Source of the DNA: Bacteroidota bacterium
GTDB lineage: Bacteria > Bacteroidota > Bacteroidia > Palsa-948
Direction of reading: 5' to 3'
Assembly: GCA_016195025.1 (NCBI GenBank)
Contig: JACQAL010000060.1
Location: 1 to 64,000, forward strand
Length of the DNA: 64,000 bases
Shown: positions 1 to 9,163 of the stretch, piece by piece
Layout: every line of letters starts with the position of its first letter
Numbering within the stretch: the stretch's first letter is position 1
Program-made: the position numbers and the translations under genes
Notes under the pieces: model-generated
The model's input: only the letters and a program-made list of their open reading frames with translations
Told to the model about the DNA's origin: nothing
Database searches by the model: none

Positions 1-10
1 ATGAACAAGT

Positions 11-124
11 GGATGATATTTGCGTAATCGGTATTAGAATATAGAAGATAAGAAATGAATTTGCTGTAAAGGTTTGAATCCATCCCGATACGGCTTCTAT
101 CGGGAAGGATGATATTTGCGTAAT
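11..124. repeat. Direct repeat pair in decayed leader DNA
   Basis: An 18-bp sequence beginning GGATGATATTTGCG occurs at 11-28 and again at 107-124, 96 bp apart. Between the copies, TCCCGATA (83-90) and TATCGGGA (98-105) form an 8-bp hairpin of the same family as the perfect palindrome at 62061-62080. No convincing gene lies here. The stretch looks like accumulated repeats. Confidence 0.6.
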
Positions 125-179
125 AGGAATAAAAGTTTAGATTTTATTATACCGAAGGTAGTTAGGTTTCCGAAAAATG

Positions 180-310
180 AGAAAGTCCCAAGCATCAAGC
201 CCCAAGTTTCAAGCCCCAAGAAACAGCCAACAGCAACGGCTGTTTTCTTGGAATTTGGGACTTGCCGGCCGGCCGGCAAGGCAGGGAATTTGGAACTTTG
301 GACTTCAACA
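180..310. repeat. Degenerate CCAAGTTTCAAG-type repeats
   Basis: This stretch has runs such as CCAAGTTTCAAGCCCCAAG and, in the opposite sense, TTGGAACTTTGGACTT. A GCCGGCCGGCCGGCA palindrome is embedded at about 264-281. The same word family is inserted in the T9SS domain gene at 37520-37556. Short open frames across it look like by-products of the repeats, not genes. Confidence 0.5.
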
Positions 311-358
311 TTTCGCAAAGCCGATTTGTTTCAGTATAAAGAGAGGGAAAGAGGGAGA

Positions 359-400
359 GTTTGTTTGAAAGTTTTTACGGAGAAAGTGGTGATACAGTAA
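359..400 (+). pseudogene. Remnant of a T9SS type A sorting domain 3' end
   Basis: The last codons before the TAA at 398-400 encode KVFTEKVVIQ. This is nearly the same as the C-terminal end of the intact T9SS protein encoded at 24622-25857 (IYTEKVVIQ). Upstream the frame runs into repeats and shows no sorting-domain body, signal peptide or passenger. This is probably the tail of a secreted-protein gene whose body has decayed or been replaced by repeats. The match is short, so the assignment is tentative. Confidence 0.4.
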
Positions 401-504
401 GCGGTGCACGTTCTGAAAAATTAGTTTGCCGGCCCGCTTTCTTTTCCTGAAAGAACTCTATTCAAACAATTCATTTTTTTCCAAACAAGCAGTTGCTTTG
501 TGAA

Positions 505-512
505 TATATTTG
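505..512 (+). promoter_or_regulatory. Bacteroidota -7 element for trxB
   Basis: TATATTTG matches the TAnnTTTG consensus and ends 13 bp before the trxB ATG. No clear -33 TTG at the usual distance is visible. Confidence 0.5.
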
Positions 513-525
513 CACAAAATAGTTT

Positions 526-1467
526 ATGCAATCTGAAAAAGTAAAATGCCTCATCATCGGCTCCGGTCCTGCCGGATACACGGCAGCCATTTATGCCGCG
601 CGCGCAGATTTAAAACCGGTAATGATTGCCGGAATGGAACCTGGCGGGCAGTTGATGACCACCACCGAAGTTGAAAATTATCCCGGCTACCCCAGTGGAA
701 TTCAGGGACCGCAGATGATGGATGACTTCCGCAAACAGGCGGAGCGCTTCGGCACAAAAATAATTTACGGCTACGCTTCCTCGGTTGATTTTTCTTCCTA
801 TCCCTATAAAGTGGTGGTGGATGAAAAAGATACGCTCATTGCAGAATCAATAATTATTTCCACGGGCGCATCGGCAAAATGGCTCGGCATTGAATCGGAG
901 CAGCGCCTGCGAAAACTCAGCGGAGGGGTTTCCGCCTGCGCAGTGTGCGATGGATTTTTTTTCAAAGGGCAGGATGTGGCGATTGTGGGCGGAGGCGATA
1001 CCGCTGCCGAAGAAGCAACGTATCTTTCCAAACTCTGCCGCAAAGTGTACATGCTGGTGCGGAAAGATTTTTTGCGCGCCTCCAAAGCCATGCAGCACCG
1101 CGTGGAAAATACGGCAAACATTGAATTGCTTTACAATCATGAAACGGTGGAAGTGCTTGGCGAAACCGGAGTAAGCGGAGCGAAAATAAAAAATGTGAAA
1201 ACAGGCGAAGAACGGAAAATTAACATCACCGGATTTTTTGTCGCCATCGGCCACCAGCCCAACACGGAAATCTTCAACGGAAAAATAAAAATGGATGCGC
1301 AGGGATACATCATCACTGTTCCCAACTCAACCAGAACAAATGTGGAAGGTGTTTTCGCCTGCGGAGATGTGCAGGATAAAGTTTACCGCCAGGCGGTAAC
1401 TGCTGCCGGAAGCGGATGCATGGCGGCTTTGGATGCCGAGCGCTGGCTGGCTGCGAAAGGTCATTGA
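526..1467 (+). CDS. trxB: Thioredoxin reductase (NADPH, FAD)
   Basis: The 313-residue product has the normal length for low-molecular-weight thioredoxin reductase, which passes electrons from NADPH through FAD to thioredoxin in the cytoplasm. The N-terminal FAD fold has GSGPAGYTAA at residues 12-21. The redox centre C138-A-V-C141 lies in the NADPH domain, followed by GGGDTAAEEA as the second dinucleotide-binding loop. The C-terminal GVFACGDVQD loop closes the FAD site. It stands alone, with its own promoter element just upstream and an unrelated secreted protein 63 bp downstream. Family and function are clear. Confidence 0.97.
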   Translation: MQSEKVKCLIIGSGPAGYTAAIYAARADLKPVMIAGMEPGGQLMTTTEVENYPGYPSGIQGPQMMDDFRKQAERFGTKIIYGYASSVDFSSYPYKVVVDEKDTLIAESIIISTGASAKWLGIESEQRLRKLSGGVSACAVCDGFFFKGQDVAIVGGGDTAAEEATYLSKLCRKVYMLVRKDFLRASKAMQHRVENTANIELLYNHETVEVLGETGVSGAKIKNVKTGEERKINITGFFVAIGHQPNTEIFNGKIKMDAQGYIITVPNSTRTNVEGVFACGDVQDKVYRQAVTAAGSGCMAALDAERWLAAKGH

Positions 1468-1497
1468 GATAAGGGAACATTTTCTCTCAGTAATTTG

Positions 1498-1505
1498 TAT
1501 TTTCG
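1498..1505 (+). promoter_or_regulatory. -7 element for the MORN-like gene
   Basis: TATTTTCG (TAnnTTTG with one change) lies 25 bp before the ATG at 1531. Confidence 0.4.
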
Positions 1506-1530
1506 CAAACATTTTCTTTTAAGGTTTCAC

Positions 1531-2265
1531 ATGGTAAAAAAGTTACTTCTCTGTTTTATCTTATTTATCGGTTGCCATTTTTCATTCACTGTTTGCCAGG
1601 CGCAGGTGAAAAAAGGAGAAGTGCTCGAGTTCGTGGATGTGTATGATTCGGCTTACGGAATAAATGTGTACGATAACCTTTGCATCGGCACAGGCGGAGA
1701 TTCCACGCGCAACGATGGAAAGGGCTATGCCGCGCAGGGCTGGATTGAAGACGAATATCCCGATGGAAAACTTCTTCACAAAGGATATTACATTGACGGG
1801 CAGTTGAAGGCATATAAAAATTATTTTCCCAGCGGGCAGCTGGAGCGCGAATTCAAAATGACCGACCTCAGCAAAAGCGCCATGAATATTTTTTACCAGG
1901 ATGGAAAACCACGTTCGGTGATTGCATATTCCGGAAGCAATACATTAAAAGAAGAAGATTATTATCCGAGCGGACAACTCTCCTACGTGGAAGAATACGA
2001 TAGAAAATGTGAATACTATCTTCAGCGGAAATTTTTTAACCTGAACGGCAAGCCCACTTCCACCCTCGACATCACCGACACCAAACGAAAAACTTACGAC
2101 AGCAAAGAATATTACGACAACGGCAACCTGAAGGAAGAAGGACAAATGATTTTCAACACCGCGCTGGGCGATTACCAGAAAAACGGCAAATGGAAATTTT
2201 ACAATGAGAACGGGGGCGTGAAAGAAGAAAAAACTTTTTCGAAAGGAGAAGAAGGAAATGAATAG
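1531..2265 (+). CDS. Secreted MORN/YwqK-type repeat protein
   Basis: A 244-residue protein. The ATG at 1531 is preferred to an in-frame ATG at 1495 because it starts directly with a signal peptide (MVKKLLLCFILFIG, then a cleavage region near VCQAQ) and leaves the promoter element outside the gene. The mature part has repeats of the form YPDGKLLHKGYY, YFPSGQLEREF, YYPSGQLSYVEEY and YYDNGNLKEEG. These belong to the MORN-like (YwqK) family common in Bacteroidota cell-envelope proteins. No catalytic motif is seen and the role is unknown. It probably acts in the periplasm or at the cell surface. Confidence 0.8.
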   Translation: MVKKLLLCFILFIGCHFSFTVCQAQVKKGEVLEFVDVYDSAYGINVYDNLCIGTGGDSTRNDGKGYAAQGWIEDEYPDGKLLHKGYYIDGQLKAYKNYFPSGQLEREFKMTDLSKSAMNIFYQDGKPRSVIAYSGSNTLKEEDYYPSGQLSYVEEYDRKCEYYLQRKFFNLNGKPTSTLDITDTKRKTYDSKEYYDNGNLKEEGQMIFNTALGDYQKNGKWKFYNENGGVKEEKTFSKGEEGNE

Positions 2266-2292
2266 GGTTTCATCCTTAAAAAAAATTAACTT

Positions 2293-2300
2293 TATCTTTC
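2293..2300 (+). promoter_or_regulatory. -7 element for the TPR glycosyltransferase pair
   Basis: TATCTTTC differs from TAnnTTTG only in the last base and lies 13 bp before the ATG at 2314. Confidence 0.4.
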
Positions 2301-2313
2301 AGGAATAAAATTT

Positions 2314-4503
2314 ATGGCAGGAACTCCTTCCGCGCATACTGCACGCTATTATTTTTCAGAGAACCTGAAAAATTTTGTTCGCTATTTTGAATTGGAAAAG
2401 AAATCTCCGGCAGAACCGGAAAAAATCCCCGTAAAGAAGTTTCTGGTTTTCTTTTCTGCCCTCGCCCTGGCGGTAACGCTCGTTTACTCCAATCATTTTC
2501 ACAACGCATTTCATTTTGACGACATGCACACCATTGTGAATAACAGTTATGTTCAGGATATAAAAAATATTCCGTTGTTCTTTAAAGACGGAAGAACATT
2601 CAGTTCACTTCCTTCCAATCAATCCTACCGTCCAATGGTTACCACCACGCTCGCCATTGATTATTGGCTGGGGGGAGGGTTGAATCCTTTTTACTTTCAC
2701 GTTTCGCAGTTTGTTTTTTTTCTGGCGCAGGGATTGCTTCTGTTTTTTCTCTTCTATAAAATTTTTTCCATTGCATTTCCTCATGCCTGGAATTTTTTTG
2801 TTGCACTTCTTGCTGCGGCATGGTATCTTCTTCATCCCGCCAATGCCGAAACCATTAATTACATCATAGCGCGCGGAGATTCGCTTTCCACTTTTTTTGT
2901 AGTGCTTGCGTTTGTAATGTATATGTATTCTGAGCGGAGCAGGAAATATTTTTTATACCTGATTCCCGTTGCGCTTGGCGTGCTCACCAAACTTCCGGCA
3001 GTTATGTTTGCTCCGCTTCTGTTTATTTACATTGCCATGTTCGAAAAGAAAATTTCTTTCACCAATTTCCGGAAAAAAGAAAACCTGAACTCTTTTTTTT
3101 CTGCGGTGAAATTATCTTTGCCTGCCTTTATTTTTTGCGGAGCATGTTATTTGTTTCAGCAGGTGAAACAGCCGCCCACCTGGGTGGGCGCTTTCACTTC
3201 GCGCCATCTTTATTTAATCTCTCAGCCCTATATCATTCTTCATTACTTCAAAACTTTTTTTCTTCCCTTCTGGCTTTCGGCAGATACCGATTGGCAGGTA
3301 TTTGATTCGGTTTGGAATTTCAAAGTTATTATTGGTTTTTTGTTTGTCGCAATTTTATTTTTCTTCGGACTCCTTTGTTCCCGCTATGAAAAACTCCGCC
3401 CGGTTTCATTTGGAATTTTCTGGTTCTTCCTCGCGCTCCTTCCTTCTTCAAGCATTTTTCCGCTTTCCGAAGTGATGAATGACCATCGGATTTTTTTTCC
3501 GTATATCGGACTTGCGCTCAGCGTGTGCTGGCTGGTGTTTTTATTTCTGCAGGGAATAAAAAAAGAGTTTTCTTCTGAGAAAAAATTAATTTCCATTTCA
3601 TTTATTTTTTCTTTGCTTCTTCTTTCTGCGTATGCGTATGGAACACGTCAGCGCAATAAAGTTTGGGAAACCGATGAATCGTTGTGGTACGATGTTTCGG
3701 TGAAAAGCCCGAACAACGGGCGAGGATTGATGAACTACGGGCTGGTGCTGATGGGAAGAGGCGATTACAAAGGCGCTGAAAAATATTTTACCGATGCGCT
3801 TAAACTCTGGCCTTACTACGCTTACCTGCATGTGAACATGGGAATTTTAAAAGATGCAATGGGAAATCCGCAGGAAGCAGAACCGTATTTTAAGAACGCC
3901 ATTTCATACCGCGGTGATGCGCCCGACTGCTATTATTATTACGCGCGCTTTTTGAATGACCATAAACGGACCGATGAAGCCATTGCGCTGCTGGAAAAAT
4001 CGCTGAAGATTTCGCACGGCTATACGAATTCGCGCTACATGCTGTTGACTATTTATTTTAACCGCGGAGAATTTGATAAAGTAAATAAAATGGCAAATGA
4101 ACTGCTAAGCATTTTACCGAATGATGAGCAGGCGAAATATTTTCTGAATGCCGCGAAAGGAAAAAATTCTGTCGCGAATAAAAATCAGAAATCCTCTCTG
4201 GAAATTGCTCTTGAAAATGCCACGAACAATCCAACTCCTGAAAATTATATTCAACTAAGTTTGGAATATTACAATGCCGGCAAATACGAAGAGTGCATCA
4301 GCGCCTGCGAAAAAGCACTGAAGTTAAAACCCGACTATGATCTTGCCTACAACAATATTTGCAGCGCATACAACATTCTTGGAAATTGGGATAAGGCGAT
4401 TGAAGCAGGTGAAAAAGCAGTTCATCTGAATCCAACTAATCAATTAGCAAAAAACAATCTCCGTTTTGCAATCCAGTCAAAACAATTACAAAAAAAGAAA
4501 TGA
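2314..4503 (+). CDS. Polytopic membrane glycosyltransferase-like protein with C-terminal TPRs
   Basis: A 729-residue protein in two parts. Residues from about 45 to 440 are strongly hydrophobic, with roughly ten membrane segments and an early acidic motif HFDDMHTIVNN. That layout resembles GT-C/TMTC-like glycosyltransferases, in which acidic residues in the first outside loop are catalytic. From about residue 470 onward are tetratricopeptide repeats (for example GRGDYKGAEKYFTDALKLWP). Its stop overlaps the start of the next gene by 4 bp, and that gene has a related C-terminal TPR block. The donor and acceptor are unknown; a lipid-linked sugar donor is inferred from the fold. Confidence 0.75.
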   Translation: MAGTPSAHTARYYFSENLKNFVRYFELEKKSPAEPEKIPVKKFLVFFSALALAVTLVYSNHFHNAFHFDDMHTIVNNSYVQDIKNIPLFFKDGRTFSSLPSNQSYRPMVTTTLAIDYWLGGGLNPFYFHVSQFVFFLAQGLLLFFLFYKIFSIAFPHAWNFFVALLAAAWYLLHPANAETINYIIARGDSLSTFFVVLAFVMYMYSERSRKYFLYLIPVALGVLTKLPAVMFAPLLFIYIAMFEKKISFTNFRKKENLNSFFSAVKLSLPAFIFCGACYLFQQVKQPPTWVGAFTSRHLYLISQPYIILHYFKTFFLPFWLSADTDWQVFDSVWNFKVIIGFLFVAILFFFGLLCSRYEKLRPVSFGIFWFFLALLPSSSIFPLSEVMNDHRIFFPYIGLALSVCWLVFLFLQGIKKEFSSEKKLISISFIFSLLLLSAYAYGTRQRNKVWETDESLWYDVSVKSPNNGRGLMNYGLVLMGRGDYKGAEKYFTDALKLWPYYAYLHVNMGILKDAMGNPQEAEPYFKNAISYRGDAPDCYYYYARFLNDHKRTDEAIALLEKSLKISHGYTNSRYMLLTIYFNRGEFDKVNKMANELLSILPNDEQAKYFLNAAKGKNSVANKNQKSSLEIALENATNNPTPENYIQLSLEYYNAGKYEECISACEKALKLKPDYDLAYNNICSAYNILGNWDKAIEAGEKAVHLNPTNQLAKNNLRFAIQSKQLQKKK

Positions 4504-6758
4504 AGTGGTTTTCTGATTATAAAAAAATATTCATTCTCCTTTCGGTGATTATTGGAATTACACTTCCTGTTTTGAGTTTTGATTTTGGAATTACGGAGGA
4601 TGAGCAGGCGCATAACCAGCATGGAAAAAGTATTTTGAATTTTTTTCTTGGAGAAAACAACGATGCCATTCGCAGCCCTATCGACAGCACTGGAAAACTT
4701 TTGAATTCTGCTTTTGATAGTCAAATGAATGATATTTCGGGAGAGATGAATATGTATGGAGGATTGTTCGATTTAATTTGCGCGATTGCCAACAAATATT
4801 TTTTACACTTTGGTGAATTTGAAAACCGTCACTTTGTTAATTCATTATTTGGACTGCTGCTGATTATTTTCAGCGGACTTGTTGCGCAATTTATTGGGGG
4901 ATGGCGAGCTGGCGTGATAACTTTATTGCTGTTAGCCATTTCTCCGCGAATCATTGCGTACTCCATGAATAATCCGAAAGATTTGCCATTTGCTGCATTC
5001 TATATGCTCAACTTGTTTTTTATTTTTCGATTTGTTCAGGAACTTCCTCGTCCTTCTTTAAAAACATGGCTGCCACTTCTCATTGGAATTCCACTTGCTG
5101 CAGATATCCGCATATCAGGGCTTTTACTAATTATTTATTTGCTATTGTTTGTATGCGCCCGATGGGGAGTATTGCTCTTTAAAAAAATTATCAGCAAGAA
5201 AGACATAAAAGATTTTTTCCGCTCAATTGGTCTCACATTTTTAATTTGCGCTGGAGGATATTTTTTTATTTCGGCATTCTGGCCATTCGCGCATACAAAT
5301 CCTCTTACAGTTCCGATGCTTGCAATAAAACTTCTGTCCAGCTTTGAAATATTTAATTCATTAGAACTTTTTGGCGGAAAATGGATAAACCGATGGGAAA
5401 TTCCATGGTACTTTATTCCTAAATGGCTGATGATTGGTTATCCGCTTTTTATTCTTTTAGGAATTACTACATCATTATTCTTTTTGCGAAAAAGTTTTTC
5501 ATCCATAAGCAGAAAAAAAAATTTGCTTTTAGTTTTTACTTTTCTTTTTCCTATATGTTTTGTGATTTTTAATAAATCAAATATCTATGATGATGCGCGC
5601 CATGTTTTATTTGCTTATCCTCCATTAGTAGTTTGCTGTGCGCTTTCATTCGAAAATATTTTAAGAATGCGGGTTAAAAATTATTTTAGGATTATATTCA
5701 TTTCAATTCTTGGTTTAACATTGATTGAGCCAATTTACTTCATGGTCAAAAATCATCCGAATGAAAATGTTTATTTCAGCCCGTTGATAGGAGGAGTGGA
5801 TGGCGCGTTTAAAAAATATGAAACAGATTTTTGGGGAAGTTCGGTGAGGCAGGCAGTGGAATGGATTCAAAAAAATGTCACGCCAAAACAAGATGATACT
5901 ATTCGAATCCGAAACTGGTATGGTGACCAGATGAAAGCCAAATATTATATCCGAAAAAAAACCGGATACAAACATGTTCTTTGCATGGAAGATTCCCGTG
6001 AATGGGATTATGAAATTGTTCAAACTGTGGAATGCAAGTACACTCCGGAAATGCTGGAAAGCTGGCCGCCACCGAACACAGTATACGAAGTAAAAGCCGA
6101 CAACACTCCTCTTTGCGCAGTAGTAGAAAATTTCAGAAACAAAAATGCAGATGATGTTCTTGGAAAAATGAATGAGAGGATAAACACACAGCCAACTTTT
6201 TATCTTTATTATTCTTTGGCAGGAATGAATTATTATTTTAAAAAATATGCTGAATGCATTGACGCTTGCCAAAAATCCATCGCATTAAAACAGAATTATG
6301 CAAACACCTGGAGCTTGCTCGCGAGTGCGTATGGAATGCTGGGAAAATGGGACGAAGAAATTGAAGCATGCAAAAAAGCATTGGCAATAAATCCGAATAT
6401 GGATTTTGTTCGCAGCAATATGAATTTTGCTTTGCTTCAGAAAAATAAATCCACCTCTGAAACTATCATAATTAAGCAAAGCAATCTGCCACAGGGATTG
6501 ACAGCAGATGAATACATTAATTTAAGTTTGAAATTTTACAATGAAAAAAAATTTGAGGCGATGATTGATGCCTGCCGCATGGCGATTTCAAAAAATCCTT
6601 CCAGCGCCATTGCCTATAATAATTTATGTTCGGCTTATAACTCTCTGGAAAAATGGAACGAAGCGAAAGACGCCTGCGAAATGGCACTCGCGCTTCAGCC
6701 GGATTTTAATCTTGCAAAAAATAATTTAAACGTAGCGCTTCAACACCTGAAGAAATAA
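4500..6758 (+). CDS. GT39/ArnT-like membrane glycosyltransferase with C-terminal TPRs
   Basis: A 752-residue protein translationally coupled to the preceding gene (ATGA overlap). The N-terminal half has many membrane helices and the loop motif FGITEDEQAH near residue 30. This resembles the first-loop acidic pair of PMT/ArnT-type (GT39, GT83) transferases. A soluble stretch around residues 440-540 is followed by TPRs up to the C-terminus. The terminal repeats (AYNNLCSAYNSLEKWNEAKDA) are close relatives of those in the upstream gene. The pair probably modifies an envelope glycan or protein, but no substrate can be read from the sequence. Confidence 0.72.
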   Translation: MKWFSDYKKIFILLSVIIGITLPVLSFDFGITEDEQAHNQHGKSILNFFLGENNDAIRSPIDSTGKLLNSAFDSQMNDISGEMNMYGGLFDLICAIANKYFLHFGEFENRHFVNSLFGLLLIIFSGLVAQFIGGWRAGVITLLLLAISPRIIAYSMNNPKDLPFAAFYMLNLFFIFRFVQELPRPSLKTWLPLLIGIPLAADIRISGLLLIIYLLLFVCARWGVLLFKKIISKKDIKDFFRSIGLTFLICAGGYFFISAFWPFAHTNPLTVPMLAIKLLSSFEIFNSLELFGGKWINRWEIPWYFIPKWLMIGYPLFILLGITTSLFFLRKSFSSISRKKNLLLVFTFLFPICFVIFNKSNIYDDARHVLFAYPPLVVCCALSFENILRMRVKNYFRIIFISILGLTLIEPIYFMVKNHPNENVYFSPLIGGVDGAFKKYETDFWGSSVRQAVEWIQKNVTPKQDDTIRIRNWYGDQMKAKYYIRKKTGYKHVLCMEDSREWDYEIVQTVECKYTPEMLESWPPPNTVYEVKADNTPLCAVVENFRNKNADDVLGKMNERINTQPTFYLYYSLAGMNYYFKKYAECIDACQKSIALKQNYANTWSLLASAYGMLGKWDEEIEACKKALAINPNMDFVRSNMNFALLQKNKSTSETIIIKQSNLPQGLTADEYINLSLKFYNEKKFEAMIDACRMAISKNPSSAIAYNNLCSAYNSLEKWNEAKDACEMALALQPDFNLAKNNLNVALQHLKK

Positions 6759-7565
6759 TTATTTATTCAGCGCCTCGAGCGATTGCCAGAATGAGCGAAG
6801 AGTGATTCCGATTTTTTCTATGGATGGCTGCGTGTTTACTGTTTCGAGTTTTTTCAGCCCTTTCAGATTTTCTCTCGTTACCGGAAGTTTTATTCCCAGA
6901 AATTTCGGAATAAAAAGTAAAATATTTATCAGAAAATAAGAGAGGGGAATAAAAGTTGCTTTTACATTAAGCCATTTGCAAAGTGTTGTATAAAATTCTT
7001 TATAAGTAATCGGCTCTGCTTCCGCCAGCAAAGAAATTCCGGAGATGTTTTTTTCAATTCCATTTTCAATTGCAGAACATAAATCTCCTATGTAAATTGT
7101 TTGCATGGGCTGTTTGCCTCCGTCAATCAGCGGAATAATTTTTTTTCTTCTGACAAACTCGGTCATTTCTTTGAACAATCCTCCATTTCCAATCACAAGT
7201 CCGCTGCGGATAATCCAGTCGTTTTCTTTTTTGAAAAATTTCTCACAGGCAAATTTTTGTTTTCCATAAAGCGACACCGCATCTTCTTTTGCTGATATGC
7301 TCGAAAGAAAAATATATTTTTTAATTCCCTGTTTTCTGGTGCGTTCTACCAATTGCTTTGTTCCTTCTACATTTTCTTCAAAAGAATTTTTTATAAAAGC
7401 ACAATGAATTAAAACATTTGCATCTTGAAAATATTTTTCATCCGGCATTTTGGTAAAGTCAAATTCTTTTCGGGTAAGAGAAATTACCTGCCAACCTTTT
7501 TCAGAAAAAAAATCAGCAAGATGAGAGCCGATAAATCCATTCGCTCCTGTAATTACAATCTTCAT
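6759..7565 (-). CDS. NAD-dependent epimerase/dehydratase (extended SDR)
   Basis: A 268-residue extended short-chain dehydrogenase/reductase. The N-terminal Rossmann motif is GANGFIGSHLADFF, and the catalytic Tyr-Lys pair is in SLYGKQKF (YxxxK), with the upstream SSIS serine. The start overlaps the stop of the GMC oxidoreductase gene by 4 bp, so it ends an operon of GT2, small protein, GMC oxidoreductase and epimerase. Most relatives act on nucleotide sugars or lipid-linked sugars. The oxidoreductase partner suggests modification of a glycosyl or polyprenyl-type product, but this is inference. Confidence 0.8.
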   Translation of the reverse strand: MKIVITGANGFIGSHLADFFSEKGWQVISLTRKEFDFTKMPDEKYFQDANVLIHCAFIKNSFEENVEGTKQLVERTRKQGIKKYIFLSSISAKEDAVSLYGKQKFACEKFFKKENDWIIRSGLVIGNGGLFKEMTEFVRRKKIIPLIDGGKQPMQTIYIGDLCSAIENGIEKNISGISLLAEAEPITYKEFYTTLCKWLNVKATFIPLSYFLINILLFIPKFLGIKLPVTRENLKGLKKLETVNTQPSIEKIGITLRSFWQSLEALNK

Positions 7566-9163
7566 GCAAGTGAATTTAAAGCCACATTGTGCGCATTCGC
7601 CATGAGAGAAAAAGTCAATCCTTTTGCGGGCAAATATTTAAATCCTGAACCATCGGCAACAAAAATATTTTTTGCACCATTCAATTTTCCGGAAGGATGC
7701 AGCGAATACAGCAAATTATTTTCATTGAAAGGAAGCGTTCCCGCATAATGAATGCTCGCACCTAATCCGGGGTTTACTTTTTTCAAAGCAATGCATCCAA
7801 GTTTTCGCATGGTTCCTGTAAATTTCTTCTCTCTGGAAATTATTTTCTTTTTTTCTTCCTCTGAAAAAATATATTCGGCCTTCATACTATCCGCGGTGGG
7901 AGAGTTTTTATTTTCTTCGAGCCAGATTTTTTTTGCAGGAGAATATTCTTCCGGATGGTGGATGCCGAAAATAGTAATAGCAGGAAGCAAATACTGCATG
8001 ATGATTCTTGCATCCTGAAAAGCAAACGGGACTTCTTTGATTATTCTGAAAAGCAGAAGCGAGCGATAGGTATAAATGGAGGCGATGGAAACATCTTCAT
8101 TTTTTTTCTGCGGATCATACGCCATCACCAATTGAGCAAAACCTGTTCGGAAGCGATCCATTTCTTTTCCGAGCATTTGCCAATTCAGCGAAGGAACATA
8201 CGTATATGGATTGCATAGCAGCGGAAGCCGATGCGCTTCTTTCTGAAATGAACGGAGAATAATTCTTGCAGTGCCAAGCGTGCCGCTGGCAAGAACTAAT
8301 TTCCTGCATTGATGAATTTGTTTTTCATTCGTGGAAATATTCAAACACTCCACTTCAATGTAATCTTCCTTCTCTGAAAATTTTAAAACAAGTTGATTGC
8401 CAATGTAACGGAAATTATTTTGTTTTTTCAATTGCTCAATTGTAATCCATGGCCGCCATGCTGATTGCTCCCTGTCAGAATAAAAATCCATGTCATTGTA
8501 AGAAATTTTTTTTCTGCCATTTTTATCATTGGTCAGCAGAGCAAGCGCGGGTTTGCCCAAATAAAATCCTTCTTTATTAATTTGCTGTTTCTTCCGTAAA
8601 TATTTTTTATAAATTTTTTTTGAACCGGAATCCAACTCAATGGATGGAAAATGATTTTGAATTTCTCCGCATGTATACGCGCTTGCATCATCCTTTTCCG
8701 CGCTGATGCCTATGCGCGATGCAACCAGTTGATACGCATCTTTCATTTTATTTTTTTCAAGACCGCATTTCCCCAGTTCGGCACCGGAAAAAAAATTGCA
8801 GCCAACGCCCCAAGTGCTTCCCAGTCCTCCGTACGCCAAACTTTCCATAGGGAAAAAAGAAGATGAATCAAACTTCAGCAGTTCATTAACTTTTTCAATC
8901 ACAAATTTTCTGGGCGGAGTCAGTTGCGCACCGGTAGTTACATTTCCCCAGGGAACTCCTTCGAAATTATCTCCTAAAAAATAACGATGCTGTTCTTCTT
9001 CTGTTTGCCGGAGAGAAATAAAATCTTTGTCGGGAATACTATTTTTATATTTTTCTTCCGATAATCCGGCATCGAGCATGCAAACTTTTGCTCCTGCTTC
9101 TACCAGCGTTTGTGCAGCCATTGCACCCGTGCAGCCCGAACCTACCACAATAAAATCTTCCAT
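7562..9163 (-). CDS. GMC-family FAD oxidoreductase
   Basis: A 533-residue flavoprotein. The N-terminal FAD-binding motif VVGSGCTGAMAAQTL is followed by the GMC-type stretch GGLGSTWGVG, then LASGTLGTARI. The C-terminal region HYAGTLPF plus VADGSGFKYLPAKG resembles GMC and cholesterol/gluconate dehydrogenase-type enzymes. There is no signal peptide. Its start overlaps the stop of the upstream 130-residue gene by one base, and its stop overlaps the epimerase start. Such enzymes oxidise alcohol groups of sugars, sterols or polyols. The substrate here is unknown. Confidence 0.8.
   Translation of the reverse strand: MEDFIVVGSGCTGAMAAQTLVEAGAKVCMLDAGLSEEKYKNSIPDKDFISLRQTEEEQHRYFLGDNFEGVPWGNVTTGAQLTPPRKFVIEKVNELLKFDSSSFFPMESLAYGGLGSTWGVGCNFFSGAELGKCGLEKNKMKDAYQLVASRIGISAEKDDASAYTCGEIQNHFPSIELDSGSKKIYKKYLRKKQQINKEGFYLGKPALALLTNDKNGRKKISYNDMDFYSDREQSAWRPWITIEQLKKQNNFRYIGNQLVLKFSEKEDYIEVECLNISTNEKQIHQCRKLVLASGTLGTARIILRSFQKEAHRLPLLCNPYTYVPSLNWQMLGKEMDRFRTGFAQLVMAYDPQKKNEDVSIASIYTYRSLLLFRIIKEVPFAFQDARIIMQYLLPAITIFGIHHPEEYSPAKKIWLEENKNSPTADSMKAEYIFSEEEKKKIISREKKFTGTMRKLGCIALKKVNPGLGASIHYAGTLPFNENNLLYSLHPSGKLNGAKNIFVADGSGFKYLPAKGLTFSLMANAHNVALNSLA

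Noticed and set aside
5715-6272. Open frame of 185 codons antisense within the GT39-like gene
   Set aside because: It is a shadow of the real gene, and its hydrophobic composition mirrors AT-rich codons.
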